From NCBI GenBank assembly GCA_947469285.1, contig CANIOW010000001.1:124001-188000 (forward strand): DNA of 64,000 nt. Reading direction: 5' to 3'. The position numbers and the translations under genes were made by a program. This document shows, one piece after another, positions 47,240 through 59,299 of the stretch. The notes beneath the pieces were generated by a model. The model searched no databases, was not told where the DNA came from, and saw nothing but the letters and a program-made list of their open reading frames with translations. Source of the DNA: Gammaproteobacteria bacterium (GTDB taxonomy: Bacteria > Pseudomonadota > Gammaproteobacteria > Steroidobacterales > Steroidobacteraceae). Positions within the stretch are counted from its first letter, which is position 1. Every line of letters starts with the position of its first letter.

Positions 47240-48130
47240 ATGCAAGCCGACAACGAGTCGACCCTCGAGGGCTTTGCGGGACCTGCAGGTGGCGCCCTGT
47301 CGCCAGGCGCCATGTTACAGGCAGCGCGTGTAGCGAAAGGCTTGTCGGTAGCGCAACTGAGCGAGTCGCTACATCTCGATACGCACATGCTGGAGGCGCT
47401 GGAGGCCGACCGTTTCGACGCCTTCGACGCTCCCGTCTATGCGCGGGGCTTCCTGCGTAAAGCGGCTGGCTTTCTGGGATTGGAACCAGAGCTCCTGCTG
47501 GAAGGTTACGACCGTGTGCGGCGCAGCCCGGTCACGCCGACCCTCATTCCAGCCGCGTCAGCGCGCATTGTGCCGCGCGACCTGAAAATCTGGTACCTCC
47601 CGCTGGGTGGAATTGCCGTGGCGGTGGTGATTGCGGTCTCTATTTGGTGGCTGATTGCCGGCTTGCCGGGAGTGAGCGCGGTGTCCTCTTTTGTGGGGCG
47701 CGTCAGTGCCACCGCACCCGTTGCGGCCCCGGCCAGTGGTACCACCAGCGTGCCACTGGATGACACCAGCACTAGCGCAGGTCCGCCAGAGCCACAGCCC
47801 GAATTGGGCGGCGCCGCGGCGGAGCCGATGGAGGCGCAGGGAGGCGCTGACCTCGCCACCCCACCGGCCGTGCGCGGGGAACTTGCGCTGCAGTTGAGTG
47901 GTCCGTCTTGGGTCGATGTCACCGGCCCCGATGGGCGTCACCTGCAGGTCGGTATGGTTGATCGGGGTACGCTGCGGTTCAGCGGCACCGGCCCGTGGCG
48001 AGTGCTGCTCGGCGACCAGCGGCAGGTCAAAGTGTTTGTCGGCGGCAGCGAAATTCGCTTGCCGCCATCGCTCTCGGGCGAGGATTTCGTATCACGCTTC
48101 GCGATTGGCGCTGATGGCGTGATGCGCTGA
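47240..48130 (+). CDS. rodZ: Cytoskeletal adaptor RodZ
   Basis: A 296-residue protein with a cytoplasmic helix-turn-helix (LQAARVAKGLSVAQLSESL, residues about 29-95), one transmembrane helix (VAVVIAVSIWWLIAGL near 135), an Ala/Pro/Thr-rich linker and a C-terminal beta domain (GPSWVDVTGPDGRHL). RodZ links MreB filaments to wall synthesis. It is six bases after pilF. The usual neighbour ispG is not between rodZ and hisS here. Confidence 0.93.
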   Translation: MQADNESTLEGFAGPAGGALSPGAMLQAARVAKGLSVAQLSESLHLDTHMLEALEADRFDAFDAPVYARGFLRKAAGFLGLEPELLLEGYDRVRRSPVTPTLIPAASARIVPRDLKIWYLPLGGIAVAVVIAVSIWWLIAGLPGVSAVSSFVGRVSATAPVAAPASGTTSVPLDDTSTSAGPPEPQPELGGAAAEPMEAQGGADLATPPAVRGELALQLSGPSWVDVTGPDGRHLQVGMVDRGTLRFSGTGPWRVLLGDQRQVKVFVGGSEIRLPPSLSGEDFVSRFAIGADGVMR

Positions 48131-48148
48131 ATTCCGGAGTAGGCTGTC

Positions 48149-49435
48149 TTGAACCCGACGATCCAGCCGCTGCGCGGCATGAACGATGTGCTGCCGGCGG
48201 ACATGCCGTGGTGGCATTTTTTGGAAAGCACGGCGCACGGCCTGCTTGACGCCTATGGCTATCAGGAAATCCGCCTGCCACTGCTGGAGCAGACGACGCT
48301 GTTCAAGCGTGCTATCGGTGAATACACCGACATTGTGGAAAAGGAGATGTTCTCCTTCGACGATCGTGACGGTGATTCGCTCACCCTGCGCCCGGAGGCC
48401 ACGGCCAGTCTGGTGCGTGCCGCCATTTCCAATGGGCTGCTGCACAATCAACGCCATCGCCTGTGGACCGCCGGCCCCATGTTTCGCGGTGAACGCCCAC
48501 AAAAGGGTCGCTATCGCCAGTTTCACCAGATCGACGTCGAGGCTTTCGGCTTCGTCGGGCCCGATATCGACGCTGAGCTTATTTCACTGTCGGCGCGTTT
48601 GTGGCAACGGCTCGGTCTCTCGAAGGTGCGATTGGAGCTGAACTCCCTGGGAACGCCGGAGAGCCGGTTGGTCTACCGTGAGCGGCTGGTGGAGTATTTC
48701 ACGCGGCACCATGCGCTGCTGGATGAGGACAGCCGCCGGCGCTTGCAGGGCAATCCGCTGCGGATTCTCGACAGCAAAAATCCCGAACTGGCCGAGATGA
48801 TCGCGGCGGCGCCGGCGCTGGAGGCCTCGCTGGGGGATGCCTGCCGCGCACATTTTGACGGCTTGCAGCAGGCGTTGACCGATGCGGGCATTGCCTACAC
48901 GGTGAACCCGCGGTTGGTGCGCGGGCTCGACTACTACTCCCGCACCGTGTTCGAATGGGTGACCGACGCGCTGGGCTCGCAGAATGCGGTGTGTTCTGGC
49001 GGCCGCTATGACGGGCTCATTCCCCTGCTGGGCGGAGAGCCCACCCCTGCCATTGGTTGGGCGCTGGGCGAAGAGCGTATCGTGCTGCTGATGCAAGAGC
49101 TCGGCATCAGCCCGCCGGGGGTGCAGCCGGACGTGTTCGTGGTCATCGTGGGCGAACGCGCTTCGCGTGCGGGGCTCGCCATGGCGGAAAAGCTCCGCGA
49201 CGCGCATCCAGGGCTTAAGGTGCATGCGGGCCTCGGTGGTGGTGGGTTCAAGGCGCAGTTCAAGCGCGCCGACAAAAGTGGAGCCACGGTGGCGGTCATC
49301 ATCGGTGATGATGAAGCCGACCGGGGTGTGGCGCAGGTCAAACACCTGCGAATGGAAACCGCGCAGACAACCTGCGCTTTTGCCGAAGTGCCGCTGCAAG
49401 TTGCCGCGCTCCTCGGTGCTACGGACGGGAGATAG
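48149..49435 (+). CDS. hisS: Histidyl-tRNA synthetase
   Basis: A 428-residue class II synthetase. IQPLRGMNDVLP is the usual N-terminus and requires a TTG start at 48149; CGGAGTAGG lies at the right distance upstream, and the first ATG would remove the conserved segment. Motif 2 is seen in GPMFRGERPQKGRYRQF, the histidine-specific loop in VRGLDYYSRTVFEW, and motif 3 in AIGWALGEERI, followed by the anticodon domain. The rare start may limit translation. Confidence 0.95.
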   Translation: MNPTIQPLRGMNDVLPADMPWWHFLESTAHGLLDAYGYQEIRLPLLEQTTLFKRAIGEYTDIVEKEMFSFDDRDGDSLTLRPEATASLVRAAISNGLLHNQRHRLWTAGPMFRGERPQKGRYRQFHQIDVEAFGFVGPDIDAELISLSARLWQRLGLSKVRLELNSLGTPESRLVYRERLVEYFTRHHALLDEDSRRRLQGNPLRILDSKNPELAEMIAAAPALEASLGDACRAHFDGLQQALTDAGIAYTVNPRLVRGLDYYSRTVFEWVTDALGSQNAVCSGGRYDGLIPLLGGEPTPAIGWALGEERIVLLMQELGISPPGVQPDVFVVIVGERASRAGLAMAEKLRDAHPGLKVHAGLGGGGFKAQFKRADKSGATVAVIIGDDEADRGVAQVKHLRMETAQTTCAFAEVPLQVAALLGATDGR

Positions 49436-49438
49436 GCC

Positions 49439-50122
49439 GTGGACGAATACCTGTCGGAAAGAGAGCAGCTCGAGGGCTTGAAGCAGAAGGTCCGTGAATA
49501 CGGCCCTTATGCCTTGGCCGGGGTGCTGGTGGCGCTCGGCGGGCTCTATGGCTGGAAGTACTACCAGTCTATGCAGCAGAGCCGGGGTCTGGAGGCTGCC
49601 GCCAAAATAGAAACCCTCGCGGCCGAGCTGGGGACTACGCAGCGTGATGCAGGCGCCAAGACCGCTGATGCGGTGCGCAAGACGTATGCGGGCACGCCGT
49701 ATGCGGACCAGGCCGATCTGCTGATGGCGCGTTCGCTGGTCGACGCAGGCGATTTCGTCGGTGCTCTGGCGCGAGTGGAAACGGTCATCCGCACCACGGA
49801 CGACAACGAATTAAAGGCCGTGGCACTGCTGCGTAAGGCGCGTCTGCAACGGGCGATGGGCAAACCGGACGACGGCTTGAAGACGCTGGCGACGGCACTC
49901 GAGGCGCGTCAGGCTGGCGAGCTCGGCGCCTTTGCGGCGCGTTTTCTCGAAGTGAAGGGCGATCTGCTCGGTGACAAGGGTGACACGCAAGGCGCTGCGG
50001 CGGCCTGGCGTGAGGCACTCGAGAAAGACAAGGACGGTGTGCTGGTGCGCGAGATAGTTGAACTGAAACTCAACCAGGCCGGCGGCACGGTACCTGCAGC
50101 AGCGTCTGGAGCCGGACAGTGA
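49439..50122 (+). CDS. yfgM: YfgM-family membrane-anchored TPR protein
   Basis: A 227-residue protein that starts at GTG 49439, three bases after the hisS stop. A short cytoplasmic segment (DEYLSEREQLEGLKQ) is followed by one transmembrane helix (ALAGVLVALGGLYGWKYY) and a periplasmic TPR domain. YfgM cooperates with PpiD at the Sec translocon as a chaperone. The hisS-yfgM-bamB order is conserved. Confidence 0.93.
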   Translation: MDEYLSEREQLEGLKQKVREYGPYALAGVLVALGGLYGWKYYQSMQQSRGLEAAAKIETLAAELGTTQRDAGAKTADAVRKTYAGTPYADQADLLMARSLVDAGDFVGALARVETVIRTTDDNELKAVALLRKARLQRAMGKPDDGLKTLATALEARQAGELGAFAARFLEVKGDLLGDKGDTQGAAAAWREALEKDKDGVLVREIVELKLNQAGGTVPAAASGAGQ

Positions 50123-51306
50123 GCCGCGGGTCGCCCCGGATGGCGGGTGCTGCGGTTCGTCCGCTCATGCGTCTGGCAGTGGGTCTGCTCGTGCTCGCGG
50201 CGGTGGTGGGTTGCGGCAAGAAAGACAAGGACATCGACCCGCCAGCGGAGCTCGTGCCCTTTAAGGCCAAGCTGGAGGTGCAGCGTGCCTGGTCGGTCAA
50301 TGCAGGCGGGGGTGAGCCAGTCATGCGGCTGGCGCTCGTGCCGGCGGTGGCAGCGGACCGGGTTTACGTGGCCGGGCATAACGGCGATGTCCAGAGTCTC
50401 CTCGTGGCTTCCGGCAAGCCATTGTGGCGCACCGACACCAAGGTCGACCTCGCAGCAGGTCCCGGAGTGGGAGCTGGGCTCGTGGCGGTGGGCACGGCCG
50501 ATGGCGATGTCATCGGGCTGGACGCTACCAGTGGCAAACTTCGTTGGCGGGTACGCATTCCCGGTGAAGTGCTGGCCGCGCCAGTGATCGCCGAGTCTGG
50601 TGTGCACGTGCGCACCGTCGATGGACGTATCTACACACTCGCACTGGCGGACGGTAAACGGGTCTGGGATGACGAGCAGGGGGTGCCTCGCTTGTCGTTG
50701 CGTGGCACGGCCACGCCAACCCTCGCTGGCGATATCTTGTTGGTGCCTTATGACAACGGCAGGGTGCTGGCCTATTCACCGCACCAGGGCGATATTCTCT
50801 GGGACGCCTCCGTCAATCCGCCCAGCGGCAAGACGGAACTGGCACGCTTGAATGACATCGATGGCCCGGTGACGGTGGATGGCAAGGAAGTGTTCGTTGC
50901 CGGTTTCCAGGGCCGTGTGGCCATGTTGGCCATCGACAGTGGACAGGTGTGGTGGTCTCGGGATTTCTCCGCCAGTGGTGGCCCGGCCGTAGACGCGGAG
51001 CAACTTTATGCGACCAATGCCGCCGGTGGCGTGGTGGCTTTGCGTCGTCGCGATGGCGCGCCGGTCTGGGAGCAAACGGCCTTCGCGCACCGTCAGGTGA
51101 CGGGTCCTGCCGTAGTCGGTGCCGCCGTGGTGGTAGCTGACTTTGAAGGCTATGTTCACTGGTTGGATGCCGCCACCGGCGCTGTCATCGGCCGTGGCGA
51201 AGCGGGTGACCGTATCCGGCATGCGCCGGTCGTCGCCGGTGGTGTCGTCATGGTGCAGGACGATGGTGGCACCGTCACCGCGTTTCGCAGTCGCGGGAGT
51301 CGCTGA
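50119..51306 (+). CDS. bamB: Outer membrane assembly lipoprotein BamB
   Basis: A 395-residue lipoprotein of the BAM complex, which inserts beta-barrel proteins. It has a lipobox VVGC in the N-terminal 40 residues and eight-bladed propeller repeats with PQQ-like motifs (VAVGTADGDVIGLDATSGKLRW). GTG 50119 overlaps the yfgM stop (GTGA), with GGAG upstream; later ATGs are possible starts and would shorten only the region before the signal peptide. Confidence 0.95.
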   Translation: MSRGSPRMAGAAVRPLMRLAVGLLVLAAVVGCGKKDKDIDPPAELVPFKAKLEVQRAWSVNAGGGEPVMRLALVPAVAADRVYVAGHNGDVQSLLVASGKPLWRTDTKVDLAAGPGVGAGLVAVGTADGDVIGLDATSGKLRWRVRIPGEVLAAPVIAESGVHVRTVDGRIYTLALADGKRVWDDEQGVPRLSLRGTATPTLAGDILLVPYDNGRVLAYSPHQGDILWDASVNPPSGKTELARLNDIDGPVTVDGKEVFVAGFQGRVAMLAIDSGQVWWSRDFSASGGPAVDAEQLYATNAAGGVVALRRRDGAPVWEQTAFAHRQVTGPAVVGAAVVVADFEGYVHWLDAATGAVIGRGEAGDRIRHAPVVAGGVVMVQDDGGTVTAFRSRGSR

Positions 51307-51311
51307 CCATC

Positions 51312-52706
51312 GTGCTGCCCGTCATCGCTCTCGTCGGCCGACCCAATGTCGGCAAATCGACGCTGTTCAATGTGGTGACGGGCACGCGTGACGCGTTGGT
51401 GGCCGACCTGCCTGGTTTGACGCGTGACCGCAAATACGGCTATGGCCGGGTCGGTCCCTGTCCAAGTATCGTGATCGACACGGGAGGGCTCGTCGAGAGC
51501 CCGGCCGGCATCGAACAGCCGATGGTCGAACAAACGGTCCGTGCCATCGAAGAAGCCGACCGGATTGTGCTGGTGGTGGATGGGCGCTCTGGCATCACAG
51601 CGACGGATCGCTGGGTGGTGGATCTGCTGCGCCGCACCAAGAAACCCGTCTTTGTCGCCGTCAATAAGGCCGAAGGCATCGACGACGATGTGTTTACCGC
51701 CGAGTTCCATGCGTTCGGTCTCGGCGAGCCGTCGGCCATCTCCGCCGCCCATGGTCAGGGCGTGCATGACCTTATGGAGCGCGTGCTCGAGGGTCTGGTG
51801 CCACCAGTCGGCGAGGAAGAGCCTACGCCAGAACGCGAGAAACGCGTGCGGGTATGTGTCGTCGGTCGACCGAACGTTGGTAAGTCCACGCTCATCAATC
51901 GCTGGCTCGGCGAGGAACGTTTGGTGTCTTTCGATCAGCCCGGCACCACTCGCGACACCGTGCACGTGCCATTTGAACGCGATGGCAACCTCTACGATCT
52001 GATCGACACCGCTGGCGTGCGCCGCAAGGCGCGCGTGGAGGGTGCGGTTGAGAAGTTCAGCGTGGTCAAGACGCTGCAGGCGATTGAAGAAGCGCATGTG
52101 GTGGTGTGTGTGCTGGATGCCAGCGAAACGGTCAGCGACCAGGACGCGAGCCTCATCGGCTTTATCGCCAATCGTGGTCGCGCGCTGGTGATCGCGGTGA
52201 ACAAATGGGACCACATCGAGCAGCATCAGCGGGACCACATCAAAAACCAGATCGCTCTGCGGTTACCGTTCGTGGACTATGCGCCGCTGCATTTCATCTC
52301 GGCGCGTCATGGCACTGGGGTGGGTGAATTGCTGCGTTCTGTGGATGCGGCTTATGCCTCGGCCATGGCGGACCTGCCGACCAAAGAGCTCACGCGTCTG
52401 CTGGAGTCGGCGATGGTGGCCCACCAGCCACCGCTGGTGCGGGGCCGGCGTATCAAACTGCGGTATGCGCACCAAGGCGGACGCAACCCGCCACTGATCA
52501 TCATTCACGGCAACCAGACCGAGAGCGTGCCGGATACCTATCGGCGTTATCTGGTGAACATGTACCGCGCCGCCTACAAGCTGGTGGGCACGCCAGTGAA
52601 GGTGGAGTTTCGCGGCGAGGACAATCCTTATGCCGGCAAGCGCAACACCATGACCCCCAGCCAAGTGCGTAAGCGCCGCCGCGTCATTAAGCGCGACAAA
52701 CGCTAA
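51312..52706 (+). CDS. der: Ribosome-associated GTPase Der (EngA)
   Basis: A 464-residue essential GTPase with two G domains and a KH-like C-terminal domain, acting in 50S ribosome assembly. P-loops are GRPNVGKST at about residues 8-16 and again in the second domain after REKRVRVCVV. It starts at GTG 51312. Basic C-terminus (RKRRRVIKRDKR) as usual. Last gene of the ndk-to-der block. Confidence 0.97.
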   Translation: MLPVIALVGRPNVGKSTLFNVVTGTRDALVADLPGLTRDRKYGYGRVGPCPSIVIDTGGLVESPAGIEQPMVEQTVRAIEEADRIVLVVDGRSGITATDRWVVDLLRRTKKPVFVAVNKAEGIDDDVFTAEFHAFGLGEPSAISAAHGQGVHDLMERVLEGLVPPVGEEEPTPEREKRVRVCVVGRPNVGKSTLINRWLGEERLVSFDQPGTTRDTVHVPFERDGNLYDLIDTAGVRRKARVEGAVEKFSVVKTLQAIEEAHVVVCVLDASETVSDQDASLIGFIANRGRALVIAVNKWDHIEQHQRDHIKNQIALRLPFVDYAPLHFISARHGTGVGELLRSVDAAYASAMADLPTKELTRLLESAMVAHQPPLVRGRRIKLRYAHQGGRNPPLIIIHGNQTESVPDTYRRYLVNMYRAAYKLVGTPVKVEFRGEDNPYAGKRNTMTPSQVRKRRRVIKRDKR

Positions 52707-52713
52707 GCACGCG

Positions 52714-53826
52714 ATGCAACGGTCACCTGCCGCGCCGGCTGTTGTCCCGTTTCTCAACCCTGCGCTGTCGCTGTACCTTGACCTGGTACGGTGTTTGGCG
52801 GCGCTGGCGGTGCTGGTTGGTCACTTTGTGCAACGCGGCTATGGCGGCGACAGCCTGCTGATTGGCGCCTGGTCCCACGAGGCGGTGGTGTTTTTCTTTG
52901 TGCTGTCCGGCTTGGTGATCGCGCATTCCACCCACGGCAAGCCGCTTTCATGGCGTGAGTACGGCCTGGCGCGGGCCACACGCCTCTACTCGGTCGTGGT
53001 GCCGGCTTTCCTATTGGGTGTGGCGGCACAGGCCGTAGCACTGTGGCAGATGCCGACCCTGGCCGTGCCGCTCGCCGCCGATCTGGCGCCGGCCAATGTA
53101 CTGGGAAGCTTGTTGTTCCTAGGTGAATCCTGGGGCCTGCACGCCAGCTTGCCTTGGAACGGCGCTTTCTGGTCTTTGTGCTACGAGGTCTGGTACTACG
53201 TCTTGTTCGGCGTGTTCCTGTTCGTGCATAACTGGCGCTGGTGGTGGTTCGCAGCGGCGGCCTGTCTGGCCGGTCCCGCTATCTTGTTGATGGCCCCACT
53301 CTGGTGGGGCGGCGCATGGCTAGCGCGGCGTGGTGGGCGGCTGGTGCAGGGTCCCGCGGCCAGTGCGCTGCTGTGGGTGGTGACCCTAGTACTCATGGCA
53401 GCGCTTAAAGCCACGGCCGTGGATGTCACCGTGCGCGATTGGTTCGATCAAACCATTCCCGGGTACTGGCATGTTTCCGGAGCCAAACGCTGGCTGACCG
53501 ACTATCTCTGGGCGTTATTGATCATGACCCACTTTGTGGCGTTCCGCGGATTGGACGCGTGGCTGCCGCGGGACTTTGGCCGCGCGGGTCGTGCCATGGT
53601 CTTCGTGGCCGGCTATACCTTCAGCTTGTACCTTTACCACCTGCCGCTACTGCATCTGCTCCAGGCACTGGCGCCACCCACTCACTTGTCGCATGCGGGC
53701 GCCACGCTGGCCATGCTGGGGACTATCGGCGCCTGCGTGCTGCTCGGTCATTTCACGGAAAAGCGCAAAGAGATCTTTCGCCGCGCGTTGCGGCCACTGT
53801 TTGGTGTGCCCGCACGGCGCGCCTAA
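52714..53826 (+). CDS. Acyltransferase-3 family membrane protein
   Basis: A 370-residue protein with about ten hydrophobic helices and the family's helix-1 motif [17 protein letters not shown], including the catalytic-type histidine, and [11 protein letters not shown]. These membrane enzymes acetylate or acylate surface sugars (OafA, NolL type). It lies 8 bp after der but is not part of the conserved block. Its end overlaps the convergent yqhA-like gene by four bases. Substrate unknown. Confidence 0.88.
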   Translation: MQRSPAAPAVVPFLNPALSLYLDLVRCLAALAVLVGHFVQRGYGGDSLLIGAWSHEAVVFFFVLSGLVIAHSTHGKPLSWREYGLARATRLYSVVVPAFLLGVAAQAVALWQMPTLAVPLAADLAPANVLGSLLFLGESWGLHASLPWNGAFWSLCYEVWYYVLFGVFLFVHNWRWWWFAAAACLAGPAILLMAPLWWGGAWLARRGGRLVQGPAASALLWVVTLVLMAALKATAVDVTVRDWFDQTIPGYWHVSGAKRWLTDYLWALLIMTHFVAFRGLDAWLPRDFGRAGRAMVFVAGYTFSLYLYHLPLLHLLQALAPPTHLSHAGATLAMLGTIGACVLLGHFTEKRKEIFRRALRPLFGVPARRA

Positions 53827-54332
53827 TGTTTCTCGTCGCGATGGGCGGCGAACGCTATGCGGTCCATCACCCCCATGAGCACGGCTGAGACCACGAAGGT
53901 CATGTGAACCACGACATACCACAGGATTTTGTCATTCGGGATGTCGCCGGCTTCCATAAAGATGCGCAGTAGATGGATGGAAGAAATGGCGACGATGCTG
54001 GTCGCTACTTTCAGTTTCAGCGCACCTGCATCCAGTTTGCCTAGCCATCCCAAGCTGTCGGCGCCGGTGGCATCGATGCGCGAGACGAAGTTTTCGTACC
54101 CCGAGAACATCACCATGACAATCAGGCTACCAACGAGCGACAAGTCCACCATCGCCAACACCGTTAGCACGAGGTCGGATTCACCCATGGTCAGTACATG
54201 GGTCACCACATGGAACGCTTCTTGAAAGAATTTTGCCGCCAATGCCAGGAGGGCGGCCGAAAGGCCGAGGTAGATGGGGGCGAGTATCCAGCGCGCGGCA
54301 AACAGCGTCTGCTCGAAGAATTTTTCTAACAT
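53823..54332 (-). CDS. YqhA-family (UPF0114) membrane protein
   Basis: A 169-residue inner-membrane protein with four predicted helices and the YqhA signatures [24 protein letters not shown] and [17 protein letters not shown]-type helix 3. ATG 54330-54332 has GAGGT upstream. The function of the family is unsettled. Confidence 0.88.
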   Translation of the reverse strand: MLEKFFEQTLFAARWILAPIYLGLSAALLALAAKFFQEAFHVVTHVLTMGESDLVLTVLAMVDLSLVGSLIVMVMFSGYENFVSRIDATGADSLGWLGKLDAGALKLKVATSIVAISSIHLLRIFMEAGDIPNDKILWYVVVHMTFVVSAVLMGVMDRIAFAAHRDEKH

Positions 54333-54368
54333 CGCGGTAGACCTCAAGTGAAAACAGGGGAGCTGAGG

Positions 54369-55790
54369 CTATTTTTGCACGGCGCGGACTTCTGCGAGCA
54401 CGCTGCCGACCGATAAACGTATGTGCAGCGTATCGCCGGCGCGCAAAGCGGCCGCATCGGTCACCACGGCGCCCGCTGGGGTAGTCACCAGGGCATAACC
54501 GCGGGCCAGCGTTGCCAGTGGGCTGACGGCGTCCAGCGTACGCGCCGCCAGCGCCAGACGCTGCCGTGCGCGCTGCACCACGCGGGGCCCGGCGCTGGCG
54601 AGGCGGCCGGCCAGGACGGCTTGTCGTTGGCGCAACAGCGCCAGTCGGCGTTCTGGCGAGGCGGCGCTCAGCCGTTGCTGTAGGTGGGTCAGTCGGCGCG
54701 CTTGGGTGGTGCGCTGTGTGTGCAGTGCGGTCCGTAACCGGCGCTCCAGTTCATCCAGCCGTTGGGCCAGTCGCTCTAAGTGCGGGGCGGGTCCGGCTTG
54801 TTGCAGTCGGCCGGTCAGCCAGCGCCAGCGGTCGCGGGCTTGGGTTAGGCATTGTTGTTCTGCGCGCACCAACCGCTGTGCCGCCTGCAGCACCCGCCGA
54901 CGCCAGACGGTGGCATCGGGCACGGCCATTTCAGCGGCGGCCGATGGTGTCGGTGCGCGTGCGTCAGCCACAAAATCGGCAATGGTGAAGTCGGTTTCAT
55001 GGCCGACGCCACTGATGATGGGGATCGGGCAGCGGGCCATGGCACGGGCCAGTGGTTCTGCGTTGAAACTCCACAGGTCTTCAAGGGAACCGCCGCCACG
55101 CGCCAAGATGAGTACCTCGACTTCCGCCCGGCGCCCAGCAGCTTCGATGGCCGCCACCAACTGCTGGACGCTGCCGGCGCCTTGCACCTGCGCCGGGTAG
55201 ATGACCACCGGCACGGCGGGGAAGCGGCGCGCCAGCACGTGGAGGATATCGCGCACGGCCGCCCCGGTCGGCGAAGTGACAACGCCAATAGCGCGCGGCA
55301 GGGTGGGCAGGCCGCGCCTGCGGGCGGGGTCAAACAGTCCCTCTGCTTCCAGGGTGGCCTTCAGTGCCTCGAACTGGCGCCGCAATAAACCCTCACCCGT
55401 GTCCTCGAGGCTGTCCACGTTCAGTTGGAATTCACCGCGCGCTTCATAGAGCGTCACGCGGGCGCGCAGCAGGACTTGCTGGCCATCGCGGGGCGCTGCG
55501 CGCACCAGCAGGGCGCGCTGGCGGAACATGGCGCAACGCACCTGGGACTGGCCGTCCTTCAGGGTGAAATACCAGTGGCCACTTGCCGGGCGGGAGAGGT
55601 TGGAGATCTCCCCCTCGACCCACAGCACCCCCAGGCTGCGCTCCAGCGTGAGGCGGGCACTGCCGACCAACCGCGAGACGCTGAAGATCTCCCGGCTGCC
55701 ATGGGCGCTCTCCGGCGACGTGGCCGCCGCCGCCCGGGGGAAGGGGCGGGCCGCCGTGGGTTCTTCGAAGGCATTGTCTGCAGGGGCCAT
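54369..55790 (-). CDS. xseA: Exodeoxyribonuclease VII large subunit
   Basis: A 473-residue nuclease subunit. The N-terminal OB-fold (VWVEGEISNLSRPASGHWYFTLKD) binds single-stranded DNA, the catalytic domain follows (VVTSPTGAAVRDIL, ILARGGGSLEDLWSFN, ISGVGHETDFTIADFVAD), and a long Arg/Gln-rich coiled region mediates binding of XseB. The N-terminus has about 35 extra residues. It is divergent from guaB, as in E. coli. Confidence 0.95.
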   Translation of the reverse strand: MAPADNAFEEPTAARPFPRAAAATSPESAHGSREIFSVSRLVGSARLTLERSLGVLWVEGEISNLSRPASGHWYFTLKDGQSQVRCAMFRQRALLVRAAPRDGQQVLLRARVTLYEARGEFQLNVDSLEDTGEGLLRRQFEALKATLEAEGLFDPARRRGLPTLPRAIGVVTSPTGAAVRDILHVLARRFPAVPVVIYPAQVQGAGSVQQLVAAIEAAGRRAEVEVLILARGGGSLEDLWSFNAEPLARAMARCPIPIISGVGHETDFTIADFVADARAPTPSAAAEMAVPDATVWRRRVLQAAQRLVRAEQQCLTQARDRWRWLTGRLQQAGPAPHLERLAQRLDELERRLRTALHTQRTTQARRLTHLQQRLSAASPERRLALLRQRQAVLAGRLASAGPRVVQRARQRLALAARTLDAVSPLATLARGYALVTTPAGAVVTDAAALRAGDTLHIRLSVGSVLAEVRAVQK

Positions 55791-55818
55791 GCCGCTACTT
55801 TACGGGGAAGGATCGAAG

Positions 55819-55847
55819 TTGTCCCGCCGCAGCCCAGACTGTAGAAT
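55819..55847 (+). promoter_or_regulatory. guaB promoter
   Basis: TTGTCC (55819-55824) and TAGAAT (55842-55847) are separated by 17 bp and give a strong sigma-70-type promoter. The predicted start near 55854 leaves a leader of about 90 bases before the guaB ATG. Confidence 0.6.
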
Positions 55848-55864
55848 GACCCGCTTTACTCTAG

Positions 55865-57415
<1,551 letters not shown>

Positions 57416-57443
57416 AGCTGTTTCAGTTTTGAAGGGATCCCGA

Positions 57444-59042
57444 GTGACCGACATCCATGCCGACCGCCTGCTGATCCTCGACTTTGGTTCGCAGTACACC
57501 CAGCTGATTGCGCGCCGTGTGCGCGAGCTGGGGGTGTATTGCGAACTGCATCCTTGGGACATGGACGAAGCCGCACTGCGCGCCTTCGCCCCCAAGGGCA
57601 TTATTCTCTCGGGTGGCCCGGAGACGGTCACCGTGGAAGGAACGCCACGCGCGCCCGCAGCCGTGTGGGAGCTCGGTGTCCCGGTGCTTGGTATCTGCTA
57701 CGGCCTGCAGACGATGGCCTACCAGCTGGGTGGCCGCGTCGAAGCCCACGATTCGAAAGAGTTCGGTTATGCCGAAATTCGCGCTCGCGGCCATTCCACG
57801 CTACTGCGCGACATTGAAGACCGTGTGAACGCTGAAGGCCATGGCCTGCTTGATGTGTGGATGAGCCACGGGGACCGCGTCGTGGCGGTGCCGCCGGGCT
57901 TCAAAGTAATGGCGTCTACGCCGGAGGTGCCTATCGCCGGCATTGCCGATGAAAGCCGCCATTACTACGGGCTGCAGTTCCACCCCGAAGTCACCCACAC
58001 CACCCAGGGTGAACGTATCTACTCGCGCTTTGTGCACGAGATCTGCGGCTGCGGGAATTCCTGGAGCCCCGGCAACATCATCACCGACGCCATCGACCGC
58101 GTGCGGGCGCAGGTGGGCAAGGGCCGGGTGCTGCTCGGCCTGTCGGGTGGTGTGGACTCCAGCGTGGTGGCCGCGCTGCTGCACAAGGCCATCGGCGACC
58201 AGCTCACTTGTGTGTTCGTAGACCACGGCCTGCTGCGCCACCAGGAAGGCGATCAGGTCATGGCGATCTTCGCCGAGAACCTGGGCGTTAAGGTCATTCG
58301 TGTGGATGCCGAAGAGCGCTTCCTGCGCGAACTCGCAGGCGTCGCGGACCCGGAAGCCAAGCGCAAGATCATTGGCCGTCTGTTCGTCGAAGTGTTCGAC
58401 GAAGAGTCGAACAAGCTGGCGGGCGAGGGCGCTGGAGCGGAAGACCGCGTGGGGTTCCTAGCGCAGGGCACCATTTACCCGGACGTCATCGAATCCGCGG
58501 GCGCCAAGACGGGCAAGGCCCATCTCATCAAGAGCCACCACAATGTGGGCGGCTTGCCGGCGCACATGAAGCTGAAGCTGGTGGAGCCGCTGCGCGAGCT
58601 GTTCAAGGACGAGGTGCGCCGCATTGGCGTGGAGCTCGGCCTGCCGCGCGAGATGGTCTACCGCCACCCCTTCCCAGGCCCAGGCCTTGGCGTGCGTATC
58701 CTCGGCGAAGTGACCAAGGCGGCGGCGGACACGCTGCGCTTGGCGGACCACATCTTCATCGAAGAGCTGCGCAAAGCCGGCTGGTACGACCAGACGAGTC
58801 AGGCCTTTGCGGTGTTTTTGCCGGTGAAGTCCGTGGGCGTTACCGGCGACGGCCGCCGCTACGCGCCGGTCATTGCCATTCGTGCAGTCGAGACCATCGA
58901 CTTCATGACAGCGCGTTGGGCGCGCCTGCCATATGACTTGCTGGAAAAGGTGAGCCTGCGCATCGTCAATGAGATTGCCGGCGTGAGCCGCGTGGTCTAC
59001 GACATCAGCGGCAAGCCACCGGCGACCATCGAGTGGGAGTGA
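57444..59042 (+). CDS. guaA: GMP synthase (glutamine-hydrolysing)
   Basis: A 532-residue enzyme that converts XMP to GMP with glutamine and ATP. The N-terminal glutamine amidotransferase has its nucleophile in [10 protein letters not shown] and the His/Glu pair in [10 protein letters not shown]. The ATP pyrophosphatase P-loop is [12 protein letters not shown], and the C-terminal dimerisation domain ends at ATIEWE. GTG 57444 gives the normal N-terminus ([20 protein letters not shown]); the open frame to 57327 would overlap guaB. Confidence 0.97.
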   Translation: MTDIHADRLLILDFGSQYTQLIARRVRELGVYCELHPWDMDEAALRAFAPKGIILSGGPETVTVEGTPRAPAAVWELGVPVLGICYGLQTMAYQLGGRVEAHDSKEFGYAEIRARGHSTLLRDIEDRVNAEGHGLLDVWMSHGDRVVAVPPGFKVMASTPEVPIAGIADESRHYYGLQFHPEVTHTTQGERIYSRFVHEICGCGNSWSPGNIITDAIDRVRAQVGKGRVLLGLSGGVDSSVVAALLHKAIGDQLTCVFVDHGLLRHQEGDQVMAIFAENLGVKVIRVDAEERFLRELAGVADPEAKRKIIGRLFVEVFDEESNKLAGEGAGAEDRVGFLAQGTIYPDVIESAGAKTGKAHLIKSHHNVGGLPAHMKLKLVEPLRELFKDEVRRIGVELGLPREMVYRHPFPGPGLGVRILGEVTKAAADTLRLADHIFIEELRKAGWYDQTSQAFAVFLPVKSVGVTGDGRRYAPVIAIRAVETIDFMTARWARLPYDLLEKVSLRIVNEIAGVSRVVYDISGKPPATIEWE

Positions 59043-59058
59043 GGGGCGGCGCTTCACT

Positions 59059-59253
59059 ATGCGCGGAAGCGCGGATCGATGCAGCCCGGGGATTCCGGGA
59101 AGAAGCAGTCGAAACTCGCGCTACGCGCGCCATCGCCCGGAAGCCACGCTGCTGTATCAGCTGGTGGAGCGGCATTATCCGGCGTTTCGAGAGCTTCGAT
59201 CTGAAGCAGGCCGACCACTGCCAGAGTACGTCGAGCAGGAGTTCGACTCGTAG
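59059..59253 (+). pseudogene. Transposase N-terminal remnant, IS91-type zinc-binding domain
   Basis: A 64-codon open frame whose second half resembles the start of IS91/Zn-type transposases (the segment RPEATLLYQLVERHYPAF followed by GRPLPEYVEQEF). The cysteine-rich continuation expected after this is missing, as a stop follows. Recognition is by memory of the family pattern only. It marks the transition from the conserved backbone to the accessory end of the window. Confidence 0.5.
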
Positions 59254-59299
59254 CCAATCGTCGACCGAGGAACCTGAAGCCGCGCGCACGCCCTGCGCA